Shown here: piece by piece, positions 51,597-60,300 of the stretch
Layout: every line of letters starts with the position of its first letter
Numbering within the stretch: position 1 is the stretch's first letter
NCBI GenBank assembly: GCA_036826635.1
Contig: DAISVY010000003.1
Span: forward strand, 220,120 to 284,119
DNA length: 64,000 nucleotides
Reading direction: 5' to 3'
Source: DAISVY01 sp036826635
GTDB taxonomy: Bacteria > Zixibacteria > MSB-5A5 > GN15 > FEB-12
Notes under the pieces: generated by a model
Databases searched by the model: none
Seen by the model: the letters and a program-made list of their open reading frames with translations, nothing else
What the model was told of the DNA's origin: nothing
Program-made: the position numbers and the translations under genes

Positions 51597-53399
51597 ATGG
51601 GGAATAGTATGCAATACGGTAAATATGCGGGCATTGGTTCGTTTCTTGTAATTCTGGTTCTTTTGGTCGGTTGTGGTAAGCCACCGGTGCTCAACAAGGA
51701 GAACATCGATAATTTCGATTTTGTCGTGGCTGAGTTCAAACCGGACTATAGCTTGACCGCCCCGGAGGTTTACGAAGATTTATACTACAGTCGCTATGCT
51801 CAGGGCGGCGGCCTGATTGACGAGGCGACAGTAGACAATTTTGTCGACAGCGTAGTCATCGACACTCTGGTAAGCCTTGAGTCGATGAAATTCGATCTGT
51901 CGAAGTATTTTTATGACTATCGCACGTTTCGAATCGCCTGGCATGATAAGCTGATTCGTCGATTCTGGGATGAGATGTTCCCTCCGGGTGGTATTACGGT
52001 CGATTCTCAGGAGGTTGTGGATTTCTTTAACCAGAATCCACAGCTTTTCAACGTTCATGAACAAGTTGATCTTTACCATATCCTAAGTAGCCCCTCGGCT
52101 TTTCTCTATTTGGCCGATTCGGCCCTGGCCCGCAAGATGACACGGGAAGAGCTTCAGGTGCTTGCCCGCGAATATGCCTTCAACATCTACCGGATGCTGC
52201 TTATGGGGGAGCCTTTCCAGAACCTGGCGTACGCCTTCTCTCACGACGTGACATCGAGAGAAGAGGGTGGCTATATGGGATGGGTTACCAAGGGATCCTA
52301 TCGCGACCCGTTCGATTCGGTTGCTTTTGCGCTTGAGGCGGGCGAGTTCTCTAAGCCATACAAAGATGAAGACGGCTGGCATCTACTGTATATCGAGGGG
52401 CATTTGCCCAGCGGTCCGGTGCCGCTCGATTCTCCCAGTGTCTGGCAATCCGCGGTTAATTCGCTCATCACGGTCAAGAGAAACACTCGAACCGAAGAGA
52501 TTATAGACAGCCTGCGACAGGGAACGGAAATAGTATACAACGACACGATCTTCAAAGTGGATGACGTGCTTTCTCTGGATGACTCGATGTGGGTGGCCGT
52601 GATCGACGGGCGCGACACCGCCGACGCCAAGTCGCTGAAGAGTCTGGAGACCAGTACGCGGGCGAGACGCGAAATCACGAATTCGACTCCGGACATGAGG
52701 CGAGAGATGGTGAACATAATAGCCAACCGTTTCAAGCTGGTTCAAGCCGCTGAGTCGCTCGGTCTGGACACTCTTCCGGATATGGCGGCGATTCGGCGAA
52801 ACAGCCTGCTGGAAAAGAGCCGGTCGGTTATCTATGCCGGTATTCACGATGAGAGCTGGCGCCCCACTGACAGCATGGTCGAGAAATACTATAACGACCA
52901 TATCGATGAATATGTGCCGTCGAAACCGTTTACGGTCAGACACCTTGTCGTTAAAGACAGGGAACTGGCTGATTTCCTCAGGGATCTGGCGATAGATGGC
53001 AATGACCTGGCCGATCTGGCCAAGAGTTTCGGTGAAGAGCAGGGCTTAGATGTTACTCTCGAGTATTTGGGCAACATCGGTCGGGAAGACGTTTCCGAAG
53101 AGTATTACAAGAAAGCCGAGGCGACCCTGAAGGGGAGAATAAGTCGCGTGGCGATCGAGGGGGATAAGTATTACATAATCGAAATGCTGGAACGCCGCGA
53201 GTCGATGTCTCTGGCCATGGCGCAGCCGTTCATCCGGACAAAGCTGGAGGAGGACCACCGGTGGATGGAATGGGAGGGATTCAGGGACGATCTCTTCAAA
53301 AAATACGGGGTCAGGATTCTTCGGCATGTGGGCGCTGTGGAGGTTCCCGCGCTGTCCGAGGGTCGTCGGCTCAGCCGGCCGACCAAAGCCAGACCCTGA
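51597..53399 (+). CDS. Lipoprotein with two parvulin-type peptidyl-prolyl isomerase domains (PpiC/SurA-like)
   Basis: 600 residues. Lipobox VLLVGC near residue 24. After a helical N-terminal region (about 40-140) comes a first rotamase domain (about 148-270: VDLYHILSS, EPFQNLAYAFSHD, GGYMGWVTKGSYRDPFDSVAFALEAGEFSKPYKDEDGWHLL). A second, more divergent one lies at about 430-530 (FTVRHLVVKD, LADLAKSFGEE, LEYLGNIGREDV). Probably a periplasmic chaperone for outer-membrane proteins. ATG 51609 is an alternative start. Confidence 0.82.
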   Translation: MGNSMQYGKYAGIGSFLVILVLLVGCGKPPVLNKENIDNFDFVVAEFKPDYSLTAPEVYEDLYYSRYAQGGGLIDEATVDNFVDSVVIDTLVSLESMKFDLSKYFYDYRTFRIAWHDKLIRRFWDEMFPPGGITVDSQEVVDFFNQNPQLFNVHEQVDLYHILSSPSAFLYLADSALARKMTREELQVLAREYAFNIYRMLLMGEPFQNLAYAFSHDVTSREEGGYMGWVTKGSYRDPFDSVAFALEAGEFSKPYKDEDGWHLLYIEGHLPSGPVPLDSPSVWQSAVNSLITVKRNTRTEEIIDSLRQGTEIVYNDTIFKVDDVLSLDDSMWVAVIDGRDTADAKSLKSLETSTRARREITNSTPDMRREMVNIIANRFKLVQAAESLGLDTLPDMAAIRRNSLLEKSRSVIYAGIHDESWRPTDSMVEKYYNDHIDEYVPSKPFTVRHLVVKDRELADFLRDLAIDGNDLADLAKSFGEEQGLDVTLEYLGNIGREDVSEEYYKKAEATLKGRISRVAIEGDKYYIIEMLERRESMSLAMAQPFIRTKLEEDHRWMEWEGFRDDLFKKYGVRILRHVGAVEVPALSEGRRLSRPTKARP

Positions 53400-53413
53400 G
53401 CAATGGAAGCTTG

Positions 53414-54031
53414 ATGCCGTCCAATCAGGATATTCCTTTTTCCCAGGAGTTGCTGCGTAAGGGCACGCATACCTGTGCTCTGAGTATCCCAGTCGGTTAT
53501 TGGATTCTGGGGCTCAGTAAGGTAGAAGCTCTTATTATCATGGTGCCGGTGAGCCTCCTGATGGTTTTCATTGACATCGCCAGACTGAGGGACTGGTCGC
53601 TGTGGCGGGATTTCTTCGGTCGACCGGCGGGCCGCATGATCCGCAATCACGAGGTGGCCGGAGATTTCACGGGGGCGACCTATATTCTGTTGTCGGCCTG
53701 TTTTACCATAGCTCTTTACAGCAAACCGGTAGCTATAGCGGCTCTGGCTTTTATTATAATCGGCGATATTCTGGCCGCTCTCATAGGGCGGAAATTCGGT
53801 CGGCATCGGTTCCTTGGTCGGAAATCATTCGAGGGCTCAGCGGCTTGTTTGGTCGGTTGTGTGCTGGTCGCTCTGTGGTCTCCCGGTTTGCCTTTCTCTG
53901 TCGCTTTGCTGGGAGCGATCACGGCAACTCTGACAGAGGCTCTTTCCACTCGGATTGATGACAATGTCTCGGTACCTATTATTTCCGGGCTGGTTATGAC
54001 ATTGTATCTCAGCATATCCAGCGCTCCTTGA
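53414..54031 (+). CDS. Polyprenol/diacylglycerol kinase-type integral membrane protein (SEC59/DGK1/VTE5 family)
   Basis: 205 residues with about six TM helices. The family pattern is visible: RKGTHTCAL near the N-terminus, then IIGDILAALIGRKFGRHRFLGRKSFEGSAACLVGC. Relatives are CTP-dependent dolichol, diacylglycerol or phytol kinases; the lipid substrate here is unknown. The start at 53414 is chosen because upstream codons run through the previous gene in another frame. ATGGAAGC precedes it. Confidence 0.75.
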   Translation: MPSNQDIPFSQELLRKGTHTCALSIPVGYWILGLSKVEALIIMVPVSLLMVFIDIARLRDWSLWRDFFGRPAGRMIRNHEVAGDFTGATYILLSACFTIALYSKPVAIAALAFIIIGDILAALIGRKFGRHRFLGRKSFEGSAACLVGCVLVALWSPGLPFSVALLGAITATLTEALSTRIDDNVSVPIISGLVMTLYLSISSAP

Positions 54032-54146
54032 TATTTCCCCCGTTAGTTATTGTAATGATGTAAGTTACGCGCTGCGATGGTCGGTAGGTCAATCGCTAAT
54101 GAGGATGAATTTGGTACGTTTTTTTGCCTCGGAAAAGAAGTTTTTG

Positions 54147-54175
54147 TAGTTGGAAAGAGGTAAGAGGCGTATAAT
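54147..54175 (+). promoter_or_regulatory. Candidate cold-shock gene promoter and leader
   Basis: TATAAT at 54170-54175 with a weak -35 (TAGTTG at 54147, 17-base spacing). The leader is about 50 bases and AT-rich, ending in TTTTGGAGGTG before the ATG. The rest of the 202-base gap (54032-54233) shows no gene. Confidence 0.4.
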
Positions 54176-54233
54176 AGAATAGGAATCAGAAACACAATCA
54201 GATGTATCCTCGCAGCATTTTGGAGGTGAATCT

Positions 54234-54440
54234 ATGTGCAAAGGCAAAGTCAAGTACTTCAATGAGTACAAAGGCTGGGGAATTATCACCAGTTCCGAGA
54301 GGGATCAGGATGTCTATGTCCATTACACGGCCATAAAGATGGATGGCTATAAGACACTGCACGAAGGACAAGAGGTTCTGTACGATTTGATTCATGGCGA
54401 AGAAGGCCCCAGTGCTCGTAACGTGACTTTGACCAACTAA
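54234..54440 (+). CDS. Cold-shock domain protein
   Basis: 68 residues, single CSD. GKVKYFNEYKGWGIITS contains RNP1 (KGWGII where KGFGFI is usual), and VYVHYT stands where RNP2 VFVHFS is usual. The nucleic-acid-binding aromatics are thus Trp/Tyr variants. Binds single-stranded RNA or DNA as an RNA chaperone. Ribosome site GGAGG; strong terminator downstream; monocistronic. Confidence 0.88.
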   Translation: MCKGKVKYFNEYKGWGIITSSERDQDVYVHYTAIKMDGYKTLHEGQEVLYDLIHGEEGPSARNVTLTN

Positions 54441-54463
54441 TCTGGCATCTTTATCAGGTTTTG

Positions 54464-54494
54464 AAAGGTCCCCTGACGGCAGGGGACCTTTTTT
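54464..54494 (+). terminator. Rho-independent terminator after the cold-shock gene
   Basis: A 12-bp perfect stem (AAAGGTCCCCTG 54464-54475 with 54480-54491), loop ACGG, run of six T (54489-54494). Confidence 0.92.
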
Positions 54495-54518
54495 GTGTCC
54501 GGGGGGTGATATTATTCT

Positions 54519-54547
54519 TTAACGGCCGGTTTGGGATTACCTATATT
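54519..54547 (+). promoter_or_regulatory. Leaderless-type promoter of the threonine aldolase gene
   Basis: TTAACG (54519-54524), a 17-base spacer, then TATATT (54542-54547). Six bases later is ATG 54554. No Shine-Dalgarno. The gene is isolated by the upstream terminator, so it needs its own promoter. Confidence 0.5.
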
Positions 54548-54553
54548 CGCGCC

Positions 54554-55582
54554 ATGAAAGCAATCGATTTGCGCTCCGATACGATTACCCGACCTTCGGC
54601 GGATATGCGCAGGGCTATTGCCTCGGCCGAAGTCGGCGACGATGTCTTCCGGGACGATCCCACCGTCAACGAACTGGAGAGCTATGTTGCCGGTCTCTTT
54701 GAGAAAGAGGCCACCCTGTTCGTTCCGTCCGGTACCATGGGCAATCAGATTTCTTTGCGAGCCAACAGCCAACCGGGCTGGGAGTTGCTGTGTGATCGGG
54801 AATGCCATGTAGTGAATTACGAAGTGGCCGGGCCGGTTGTTCATTCGGGACTTCTGGTTAATTTGATCACGACCGAACGAGGTATGCTTAGCGCGGAGCA
54901 GATCCGCGAGTCGATTCGGCCTCGTAACGTGCATTGTCCCGAGACGAAGATGGTAGCGCTGGAAAATACGCATAACCGTCATGGGGGCACTATTCTGCCT
55001 CAGGACGAGGTGCTGCGGGTACGTGAGGTCTGCGACGAGTTTGGGCTTATTCTGCACCTTGACGGTGCCCGCATATGGAACGCCCATGTTGCCACCGGGC
55101 TGTCTCTGGCCGAGCTGACCCGGCCCTTTGACTCGGTTTCGGTTTGTTTGTCCAAAGGGCTCGGTGCTCCCGTGGGGTCGATGGTGCTCGGTTCGGCGGA
55201 GTTTATCGAGCGATGTCTGCGGCAGCGGAAGCTCTTCGGCGGAGCTATGCGCCAAGCGGGTATTATCGCCGCCGCCGGTCTTTATGCCGTGAAAAACAAC
55301 ATTCCGCGTCTGGCGGAAGATCACGCCAACGCGCGTCTGCTGGCCGAAGGGTTAGACGATACGCGGACTTTCAATGTGGATTTGAGCCGTGTTCAGACCA
55401 ATATCGTTATTAGCAACATTGCGACCGGACAGTCGTCGGATGAGGTGACTGCCCGGCTCGCCGAGGTGGGTGTTCTGGGTATGCCGTTCGGGCCGACAAA
55501 GATCCGGTTCGTGACGCACCTTGATGTTGATCGGACCGACTGCGAAGAAGCCCTGAACAGGATCGGAAAAGCTCTGCCTTGA
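54554..55582 (+). CDS. ltaE: Low-specificity L-threonine aldolase
   Basis: 342 residues. PLP enzyme of fold type I that cleaves L-threonine or L-allo-threonine to glycine and acetaldehyde. MKAIDLRSDTITRPS at the start, EVGDDVFRDDPTVNELE, FVPSGTMGNQIS, HLDGARIWNAHVATG, and the PLP lysine in SVCLSKGLGAPVGSM. A longer frame from 54461 runs through the terminator and is rejected. ATG 54554 fits the leaderless promoter. Confidence 0.93.
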   Translation: MKAIDLRSDTITRPSADMRRAIASAEVGDDVFRDDPTVNELESYVAGLFEKEATLFVPSGTMGNQISLRANSQPGWELLCDRECHVVNYEVAGPVVHSGLLVNLITTERGMLSAEQIRESIRPRNVHCPETKMVALENTHNRHGGTILPQDEVLRVREVCDEFGLILHLDGARIWNAHVATGLSLAELTRPFDSVSVCLSKGLGAPVGSMVLGSAEFIERCLRQRKLFGGAMRQAGIIAAAGLYAVKNNIPRLAEDHANARLLAEGLDDTRTFNVDLSRVQTNIVISNIATGQSSDEVTARLAEVGVLGMPFGPTKIRFVTHLDVDRTDCEEALNRIGKALP

Positions 55583-55655
55583 CCGGTGGCACGCGCTGGC
55601 AACGGTCGAATCTATCTTGTCGCCGGGGGACGCATTTACTAATTTGGGCGCTGTC

Positions 55656-56426
55656 ATGAGTGAAGTTTCTTTCACGATTCTGGGTTCATCGTCGGGGATG
55701 CCACAGCCGGACCGGGCTTGCTCCGGGTATCTTTTGCAGGTCGGTCGAAGCCTTAATCTTATCGACTGCGGGAGTGGTGTGACAGCTTCTTTCCTGCGTT
55801 GCGGATTCGACCCGCACGCTCTCGACCGCATTTTCGTGAGTCACTCGCATTCCGACCATACCAGTGACCTGCCCCTTATGATCCAGATGCTGCACGGTTT
55901 GCGGACCCAGCGTCGGCTTGAGCTGTTCCTGCCCCGGGAATTCGTGAAACCGTTTACGGATTACCTGTATGCCTGCTATCTGATCCCGGAGCGGCTGAAG
56001 TTGGATCTTGTCATCCGGGGGTACGACGCCGGCACGTTACACGACGACCGGTTCCATCTCCGGGCGATAGCCAATACGCACCATCGGGCGTTGGCTGATG
56101 ACATAAGGCGCTTTGGCCTTAAGCACAGACTCGAAGCTTACAGTTTCCTGATTCAGGTTGATAGTGTGAAGCTGCTGTACTCGGCCGACCTCGGCAGTCT
56201 CGACGATATCAAACCGTATCTGGACGGGCTTGATGTCTTGATCGTCGAGACAACTCACATTGATTTGGACGACCTCCTGGAGAGGGTGCGCTCGGCCGGG
56301 ATAGGCAAAACTGTCCTGACGCATCTTGGTGATCGGTTCGCCGTGAAGGAACTCCGGCGCCGAATACCGGGGGATAATTCCGATAAGATAGTGTTGGCTG
56401 CTGACGGGATGCGGCTGGAGTTGTAA
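55656..56426 (+). CDS. Metallo-beta-lactamase-fold hydrolase, RNase Z-like
   Basis: 256 residues. Begins with FTILGSSSGMPQPDRACSGYL, the ElaC/RNase Z pattern. Metal motif SHSHSDHTSDLPLMIQ is intact; later ligands in the LLYSADLGSLDD and LTHLGDRF segments. Lacks the long exosite arm of true RNase Z, so it may be a phosphodiesterase-type relative. The function is not fixed by sequence alone. Start at 55656; an earlier ATG at 55617 adds 13 residues. Confidence 0.78.
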   Translation: MSEVSFTILGSSSGMPQPDRACSGYLLQVGRSLNLIDCGSGVTASFLRCGFDPHALDRIFVSHSHSDHTSDLPLMIQMLHGLRTQRRLELFLPREFVKPFTDYLYACYLIPERLKLDLVIRGYDAGTLHDDRFHLRAIANTHHRALADDIRRFGLKHRLEAYSFLIQVDSVKLLYSADLGSLDDIKPYLDGLDVLIVETTHIDLDDLLERVRSAGIGKTVLTHLGDRFAVKELRRRIPGDNSDKIVLAADGMRLEL

Positions 56427-56458
56427 TCAATACGGGCAACGGTCGAAAAAACATAATG

Positions 56459-56484
56459 AAGCCCCGGTCTTCGGGCCGGGGCTT
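56459..56484. terminator. Bidirectional hairpin between convergent genes
   Basis: A 9-bp perfect stem AAGCCCCGG (56459-56467) with CCGGGGCTT (56476-56484), 8-base loop. The T-run is weak on the plus strand (TTCTGCC). On the minus strand a TTTTTT run follows after about ten bases. It separates the hydrolase gene from sdhB, which reads towards it. Confidence 0.6.
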
Positions 56485-56520
56485 CTGCCTTTGGAGCACC
56501 AGAGTCGGGGAACTGTCCGC

Positions 56521-57270
56521 TCAGACTTTTTTGCTGGTAATTGCCTTAAAGAACTCGCGGTTCATTTTGGCAATCGTGCTCATGTCGATTTCCTTGGGGC
56601 AGACGGCCGAGCACTCGTACTGATTGGTGCAGTTGCCGAATCCCTCGATGTCCATCTGGGCCACCATGGACCGGGCTCTTTTCTCTCGTTCGACTTTTCC
56701 CTGTGGCAGGTAGGCGAACTGGGAGATCTTGGCCCCGACAAAAAGCATGGCCGAAGCGTTTTTGCAGGCCGCTACGCAGGCGCCGCAGCCGATACACGCG
56801 GCGGCATCCATCGCTTTCTCCGCATCGTGTTTGGGCACCGGGATAGCGTTGGCATCCGGTGCACCGCCGGTGTTGACACTGACATATCCGCCGGCCTGCA
56901 TGACGCGGTCGAGAGCCGACCGGTCGACCATCAGGTCTTTAATGATCGGAAAAGCCCGAGCTCGAAATGGCTCGATAGTGACGGTATCACCATCTTTGAA
57001 ATGACGCATGCGCAGTTCGCAGGTGGTCGTTGCTTTGTTGGGGCCGTGCGCTGTGCCATTGACAACCAGCGAACAGGCACCGCAAATGCCCTCGCGGCAG
57101 TCATGATCGAAATGGACAGGCTCTATGTTTTGCTCCGTGAGTTTCTCATTGAGCACGTCGAGCATTTCCAGGATGGACATGTCGGGGTTGACGTCCTCGG
57201 CCTGGTAGGTCTCCATTCGCCCCTTATCCCGGGCGCTCTTCTGGCGCCAGACTTTCAAGGTCAGGTTCAT
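56521..57270 (-). CDS. sdhB: Succinate dehydrogenase/fumarate reductase iron-sulfur subunit
   Basis: 249 residues. The 2Fe-2S ferredoxin-like part contains CREGICGACSLVVNG with a further Cys in TTCEL. The 4Fe-4S cluster motif is CIGCGACVAACKNAS. The 3Fe-4S or 4Fe-4S motif region is CTNQYECSAVCPKEID. Transfers electrons from SdhA flavin to quinone. The start overlaps the sdhA stop by one base (TAATG). The lengths and motifs match the single-cytochrome type used with menaquinone. Confidence 0.94.
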   Translation of the reverse strand: MNLTLKVWRQKSARDKGRMETYQAEDVNPDMSILEMLDVLNEKLTEQNIEPVHFDHDCREGICGACSLVVNGTAHGPNKATTTCELRMRHFKDGDTVTIEPFRARAFPIIKDLMVDRSALDRVMQAGGYVSVNTGGAPDANAIPVPKHDAEKAMDAAACIGCGACVAACKNASAMLFVGAKISQFAYLPQGKVEREKRARSMVAQMDIEGFGNCTNQYECSAVCPKEIDMSTIAKMNREFFKAITSKKV

Positions 57271-59183
57271 TATTTATAGCTCCTTGTCGCCAGTTCAACG
57301 TTTTCAAACACAAGGTCTTCCTTGTGGAGCTCCGGTTTCTTGCCGACCCCTTTATCTTCCCAGCAAGCGACGTAGGCGAACTTCTTGTCGTTTCGCAAGG
57401 CCTCACCATCGTCGGTCTGATGTTCTTCCCGGAAGTGCGCGCCGCACGATTCCTCGCGGTCGAGGGCGTCGTAACAGAAGACCTCCGCGAACTCTAAGAA
57501 ATCGGCTACGCGGCTGGCTTTTTCCAGGGTCTGGTTCATCTCGTCGGGTTTACCAAGCACCCGAACGTCTTTCCAGAACTCGTCGCGCAACTGCGGAATT
57601 TCTTCAAGAGCTTCTTTCAAGTCCTTCTCATTGCGAGCCATGCCGGCTTTCTCCCACATTATCGTGCCAAGGCGTTTGTGGAAAGAATCGGCCGTTTGTT
57701 TGCCCTGAACCGCCAGGAGCTTGTTGATGCGGTCGGTGACTTCCTGCTCGGTTTGCCGGAACTCGGGTCGGTCGGTGGTGATGTTCTGTGCGCCAGCCCG
57801 GGCGAAATAGTCGCCGAGGGTGTACGGCAGAACGAAGTATCCGTCGGCCAGACCCTGCATGAGGGCCGAGGCGCCCAAACGGTTGGCCCCGTGGTCGGAG
57901 AAGTTCGCTTCGCCGATTACGTGCAAACCGGGGATGTTGCTCATCAGGTTATAGTCGACCCAGAGGCCACCCATCGTGTAGTGCGAGGCCGGGTAGATGC
58001 GCATCGGCACTTTGTACGGGTCCTCGTCGTTGATAAGCTCATACATTTCGAAGAGGTTACCGTAGCGTTCCTCGATAACGTTTTTGCCCAGCCGCTCGAT
58101 GGCCTCGGAGAAATCCAGATACACGCCGTAGCCGGTAGGCCCGACGCCCCGGCCTTCGTCGCAGACTTCCTTGGCCGACCGCGAAGAAATATCACGCGGG
58201 GCCAGGTTGCCGAAACTGGGGTATTTGCGTTCCAGATAATAATCGCGCTCGTCCTCGGGGATGTCTCCCGGGGCACGTTTGTCGCCTTTCTTTTTGGGGA
58301 CCCATATACGGCCGTCATTGCGCAGCGACTCCGACATGAGAGTCAGCTTGCTCTGATACTCTCCGGAATACGGGATACAGGTAGGATGAATCTGCGTGAA
58401 GCAGGGATTGGCGAACAAAGCCCCCCTCTTGTATGCCCGATAAGCGGCACTCACGTTACAGCCGAGACCCATCGTCGACAGATTGAACACCCGACCGTAG
58501 CCGCCGGTGCCGAGTACAACCGCGTCGGCGGCGTGTGACTCTATCTTGCCGGTGGCAAGGTTGCGCACCACGATTCCCTTGGCGTGACCGTCAATCAGCA
58601 CCAGGTCCATCATTTCAGTGCGCGGGTACATATGAATTTTCCCGGCCGCAATCTGCCGCGACAGAGCGGAGTAGGCTCCCAGAAGCAACTGCTGGCCGGT
58701 TTGACCGCGAGCATAGAAAGTTCTTGAGACCTGAGCTCCGCCGAATGAGCGGTTGGCCAGGGTGCCGCCGTACTCTCGTGCGAAAGGCACGCCCTGGGCC
58801 GCACACTGATCGATGATGTCGTTGGACACCTGGGCCAGGCGGTATACGTTTGCTTCCCGGGAACGGAAGTCACCGCCCTTGATGGTGTCGAAAAACAGTC
58901 GCCAGATCGAATCGCCGTCATTCTGGTAGTTTTTGGCCGCGTTGATACCGCCCTGGGCGCCGATTGAGTGCGCCCGTCGGGGGCTGTCCTGGAAGCAGAA
59001 GCATTTCACATTGTAGCCAAGCTCGGCCAGACTGGCGGCGGCCGAAGCTCCCGCCAGACCGCTGCCGACCACGATAGCGCTGTATTTTCGTTTGTTGGCC
59101 GGGTTGACCAGCTTCATTTCGAATCTATGCTTGTCCCATTTTTCAGCCAACGGGCCGGATGGTACTTTCGAATCCAGTTTCAT
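57270..59183 (-). CDS. sdhA: Succinate dehydrogenase/fumarate reductase flavoprotein subunit
   Basis: 637 residues. FAD-binding GSGLAGASAAASLAEL, the flavinylation region RRAHSIGAQGGINAA with its histidine, and the catalytic region THPTCIP-like (QIHPTCIPYSGEY). Oxidises succinate to fumarate. GGAGGAGG precedes ATG 59183; sdhC ends two bases upstream. Gene order C-A-B. Confidence 0.95.
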   Translation of the reverse strand: MKLDSKVPSGPLAEKWDKHRFEMKLVNPANKRKYSAIVVGSGLAGASAAASLAELGYNVKCFCFQDSPRRAHSIGAQGGINAAKNYQNDGDSIWRLFFDTIKGGDFRSREANVYRLAQVSNDIIDQCAAQGVPFAREYGGTLANRSFGGAQVSRTFYARGQTGQQLLLGAYSALSRQIAAGKIHMYPRTEMMDLVLIDGHAKGIVVRNLATGKIESHAADAVVLGTGGYGRVFNLSTMGLGCNVSAAYRAYKRGALFANPCFTQIHPTCIPYSGEYQSKLTLMSESLRNDGRIWVPKKKGDKRAPGDIPEDERDYYLERKYPSFGNLAPRDISSRSAKEVCDEGRGVGPTGYGVYLDFSEAIERLGKNVIEERYGNLFEMYELINDEDPYKVPMRIYPASHYTMGGLWVDYNLMSNIPGLHVIGEANFSDHGANRLGASALMQGLADGYFVLPYTLGDYFARAGAQNITTDRPEFRQTEQEVTDRINKLLAVQGKQTADSFHKRLGTIMWEKAGMARNEKDLKEALEEIPQLRDEFWKDVRVLGKPDEMNQTLEKASRVADFLEFAEVFCYDALDREESCGAHFREEHQTDDGEALRNDKKFAYVACWEDKGVGKKPELHKEDLVFENVELATRSYK

Positions 59184-59184
59184 G

Positions 59185-59910
59185 TTATATTCCTCCTCCC
59201 GGCAGCGTGATCAGGTTCAGCATGACACTCACCGGTATTGCCGCATAGCCGACGAACAGGAAAATCGAGTATATCCAGGCGATGACGTCCAGTCGTTTTT
59301 GCCATTGAGGCGAATTAAAACCAAACGACTGAAACATACTGGCGAAGCCGTGAGTCAGATGATAAGTCAGCAAAGCTACGCCTATGATATAGAGTATCGA
59401 TGCGAAATGGTTAGAGAACCCCACGATGACCATCGAGTAAACGTCGTGACGTCCCATGACATCGGGCATGTGGGCGAATTCCGGTTTGAGCACGCGAACC
59501 GTATAATGCAGCAGGTGCAAAACCACGAAGGTAAGAATCAGAAGCCCGGTCCAGATCATGGTCCTGGAGGATAAAGTGGCATCGATCGTGCTTGTTTTGT
59601 AATACCTGACAGGTCGGGCTCGCCAGTTCTCCAGTTTAAGCTGGATGGCGAACCAGACGTGAACAGCAAAGCAAATGAACAGAAAAGCACGGATAATCCA
59701 GAGTATCGGCCCCAGACTTTGCAAGCCGGCCGCATAGGTGTTGATCTGATCCTGTCCGATGAAAATCTGCAGATTCCCCAACATATGTCCCGTTACAAAA
59801 CCAATCGTTACGAATCCGGTAATTGCCATGAGGATTTTTTTTCCGATTGATGTTGTAATGATCTGTGCGGGAAAACCAGCCGACAGGTTGGTTGCAGCAA
59901 CAGTACTCAT
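59185..59910 (-). CDS. sdhC: Succinate dehydrogenase cytochrome b subunit, five-helix type
   Basis: About 241 residues with five TM helices, the b558 di-heme type found in Bacteroidetes, Bacillus and Wolinella complexes. Heme-ligand histidines are seen in TGHMLGN, CFAVHVWFAI, VLHLLHYTV and LTYHLTHGFASMFQ. Start at ATG 59910, with AGGAAAGGA at correct spacing; an ATG at 59916 is too close to that site. No SdhD is needed or present. Confidence 0.92.
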   Translation of the reverse strand: MSTVAATNLSAGFPAQIITTSIGKKILMAITGFVTIGFVTGHMLGNLQIFIGQDQINTYAAGLQSLGPILWIIRAFLFICFAVHVWFAIQLKLENWRARPVRYYKTSTIDATLSSRTMIWTGLLILTFVVLHLLHYTVRVLKPEFAHMPDVMGRHDVYSMVIVGFSNHFASILYIIGVALLTYHLTHGFASMFQSFGFNSPQWQKRLDVIAWIYSIFLFVGYAAIPVSVMLNLITLPGGGI

Positions 59911-59952
59911 GCACATTCCTTTCCTGGCTTTCTAGCTTTCTCGGAGTGTGCC

Positions 59953-59981
59953 ATTATACATCGGATAAGCCGCTCAGTCAA
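59953..59981 (-). promoter_or_regulatory. Strong sigma70 promoter of sdhCAB
   Basis: Minus strand: TTGACT (59981-59976), exactly 17 bases, TATAAT (59958-59953). Eleven of twelve consensus positions. Leader of about 36 bases to ATG 59910. Confidence 0.75.
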
Positions 59982-60300
59982 TTGAAAAAGGCTTATTCGC
60001 CGGGACCGATGGTCGAGTGTGTTATTAATTTGTCGTGCTGATTCGTTTTTCCCTTCGGAGCTGCCGTGAGGTCGGACAAAAATATGGACGAAGAGGGTTT
60101 TCCGGGGAGTATAAGCGGAAAAACCGGCTCCGATGCGGCGCTCGGGAACGCACGTAAAAGCCTGGGAAACGGGACAAAAAAGGACGTCTGAATGCCGATT
60201 GACAACGTTGAGGCCGTTTTGTATGTTGAGAAAACCGCTAAGGTGTCGATAGAGTTACAAGCATGTACACAATATAATTTTGTTTGATTGGGAGATGGAC
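59982..60300 (+). promoter_or_regulatory. Non-coding leader with two candidate promoters for the downstream secreted protein
   Basis: TTGACA (60199-60204), 17 bases, TATGTT (60222-60227) would give a leader of about 70 bases. A TATAAT at 60273-60278 with a poor -35 gives a shorter one. An imperfect hairpin lies at 60096-60125 (GGTTTTCCG with CGGAAAAACC, one bulged A). No gene is evident in this stretch. Confidence 0.45.

Noticed and set aside
54461..54553. N-terminal extension of the threonine aldolase frame
   Set aside because: It overlaps the cold-shock terminator, and family similarity starts at ATG 54554.
55586..55602. TGGCACG...GGCA resembling a sigma54 promoter before the RNase Z-like gene
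   Set aside because: The GG-GC spacing is one base short and the -12 lacks TTGC.
59993..60205. 70-codon minus-strand frame in the sdh upstream region
   Set aside because: No ribosome site, no similarity, and it overlaps promoter elements.
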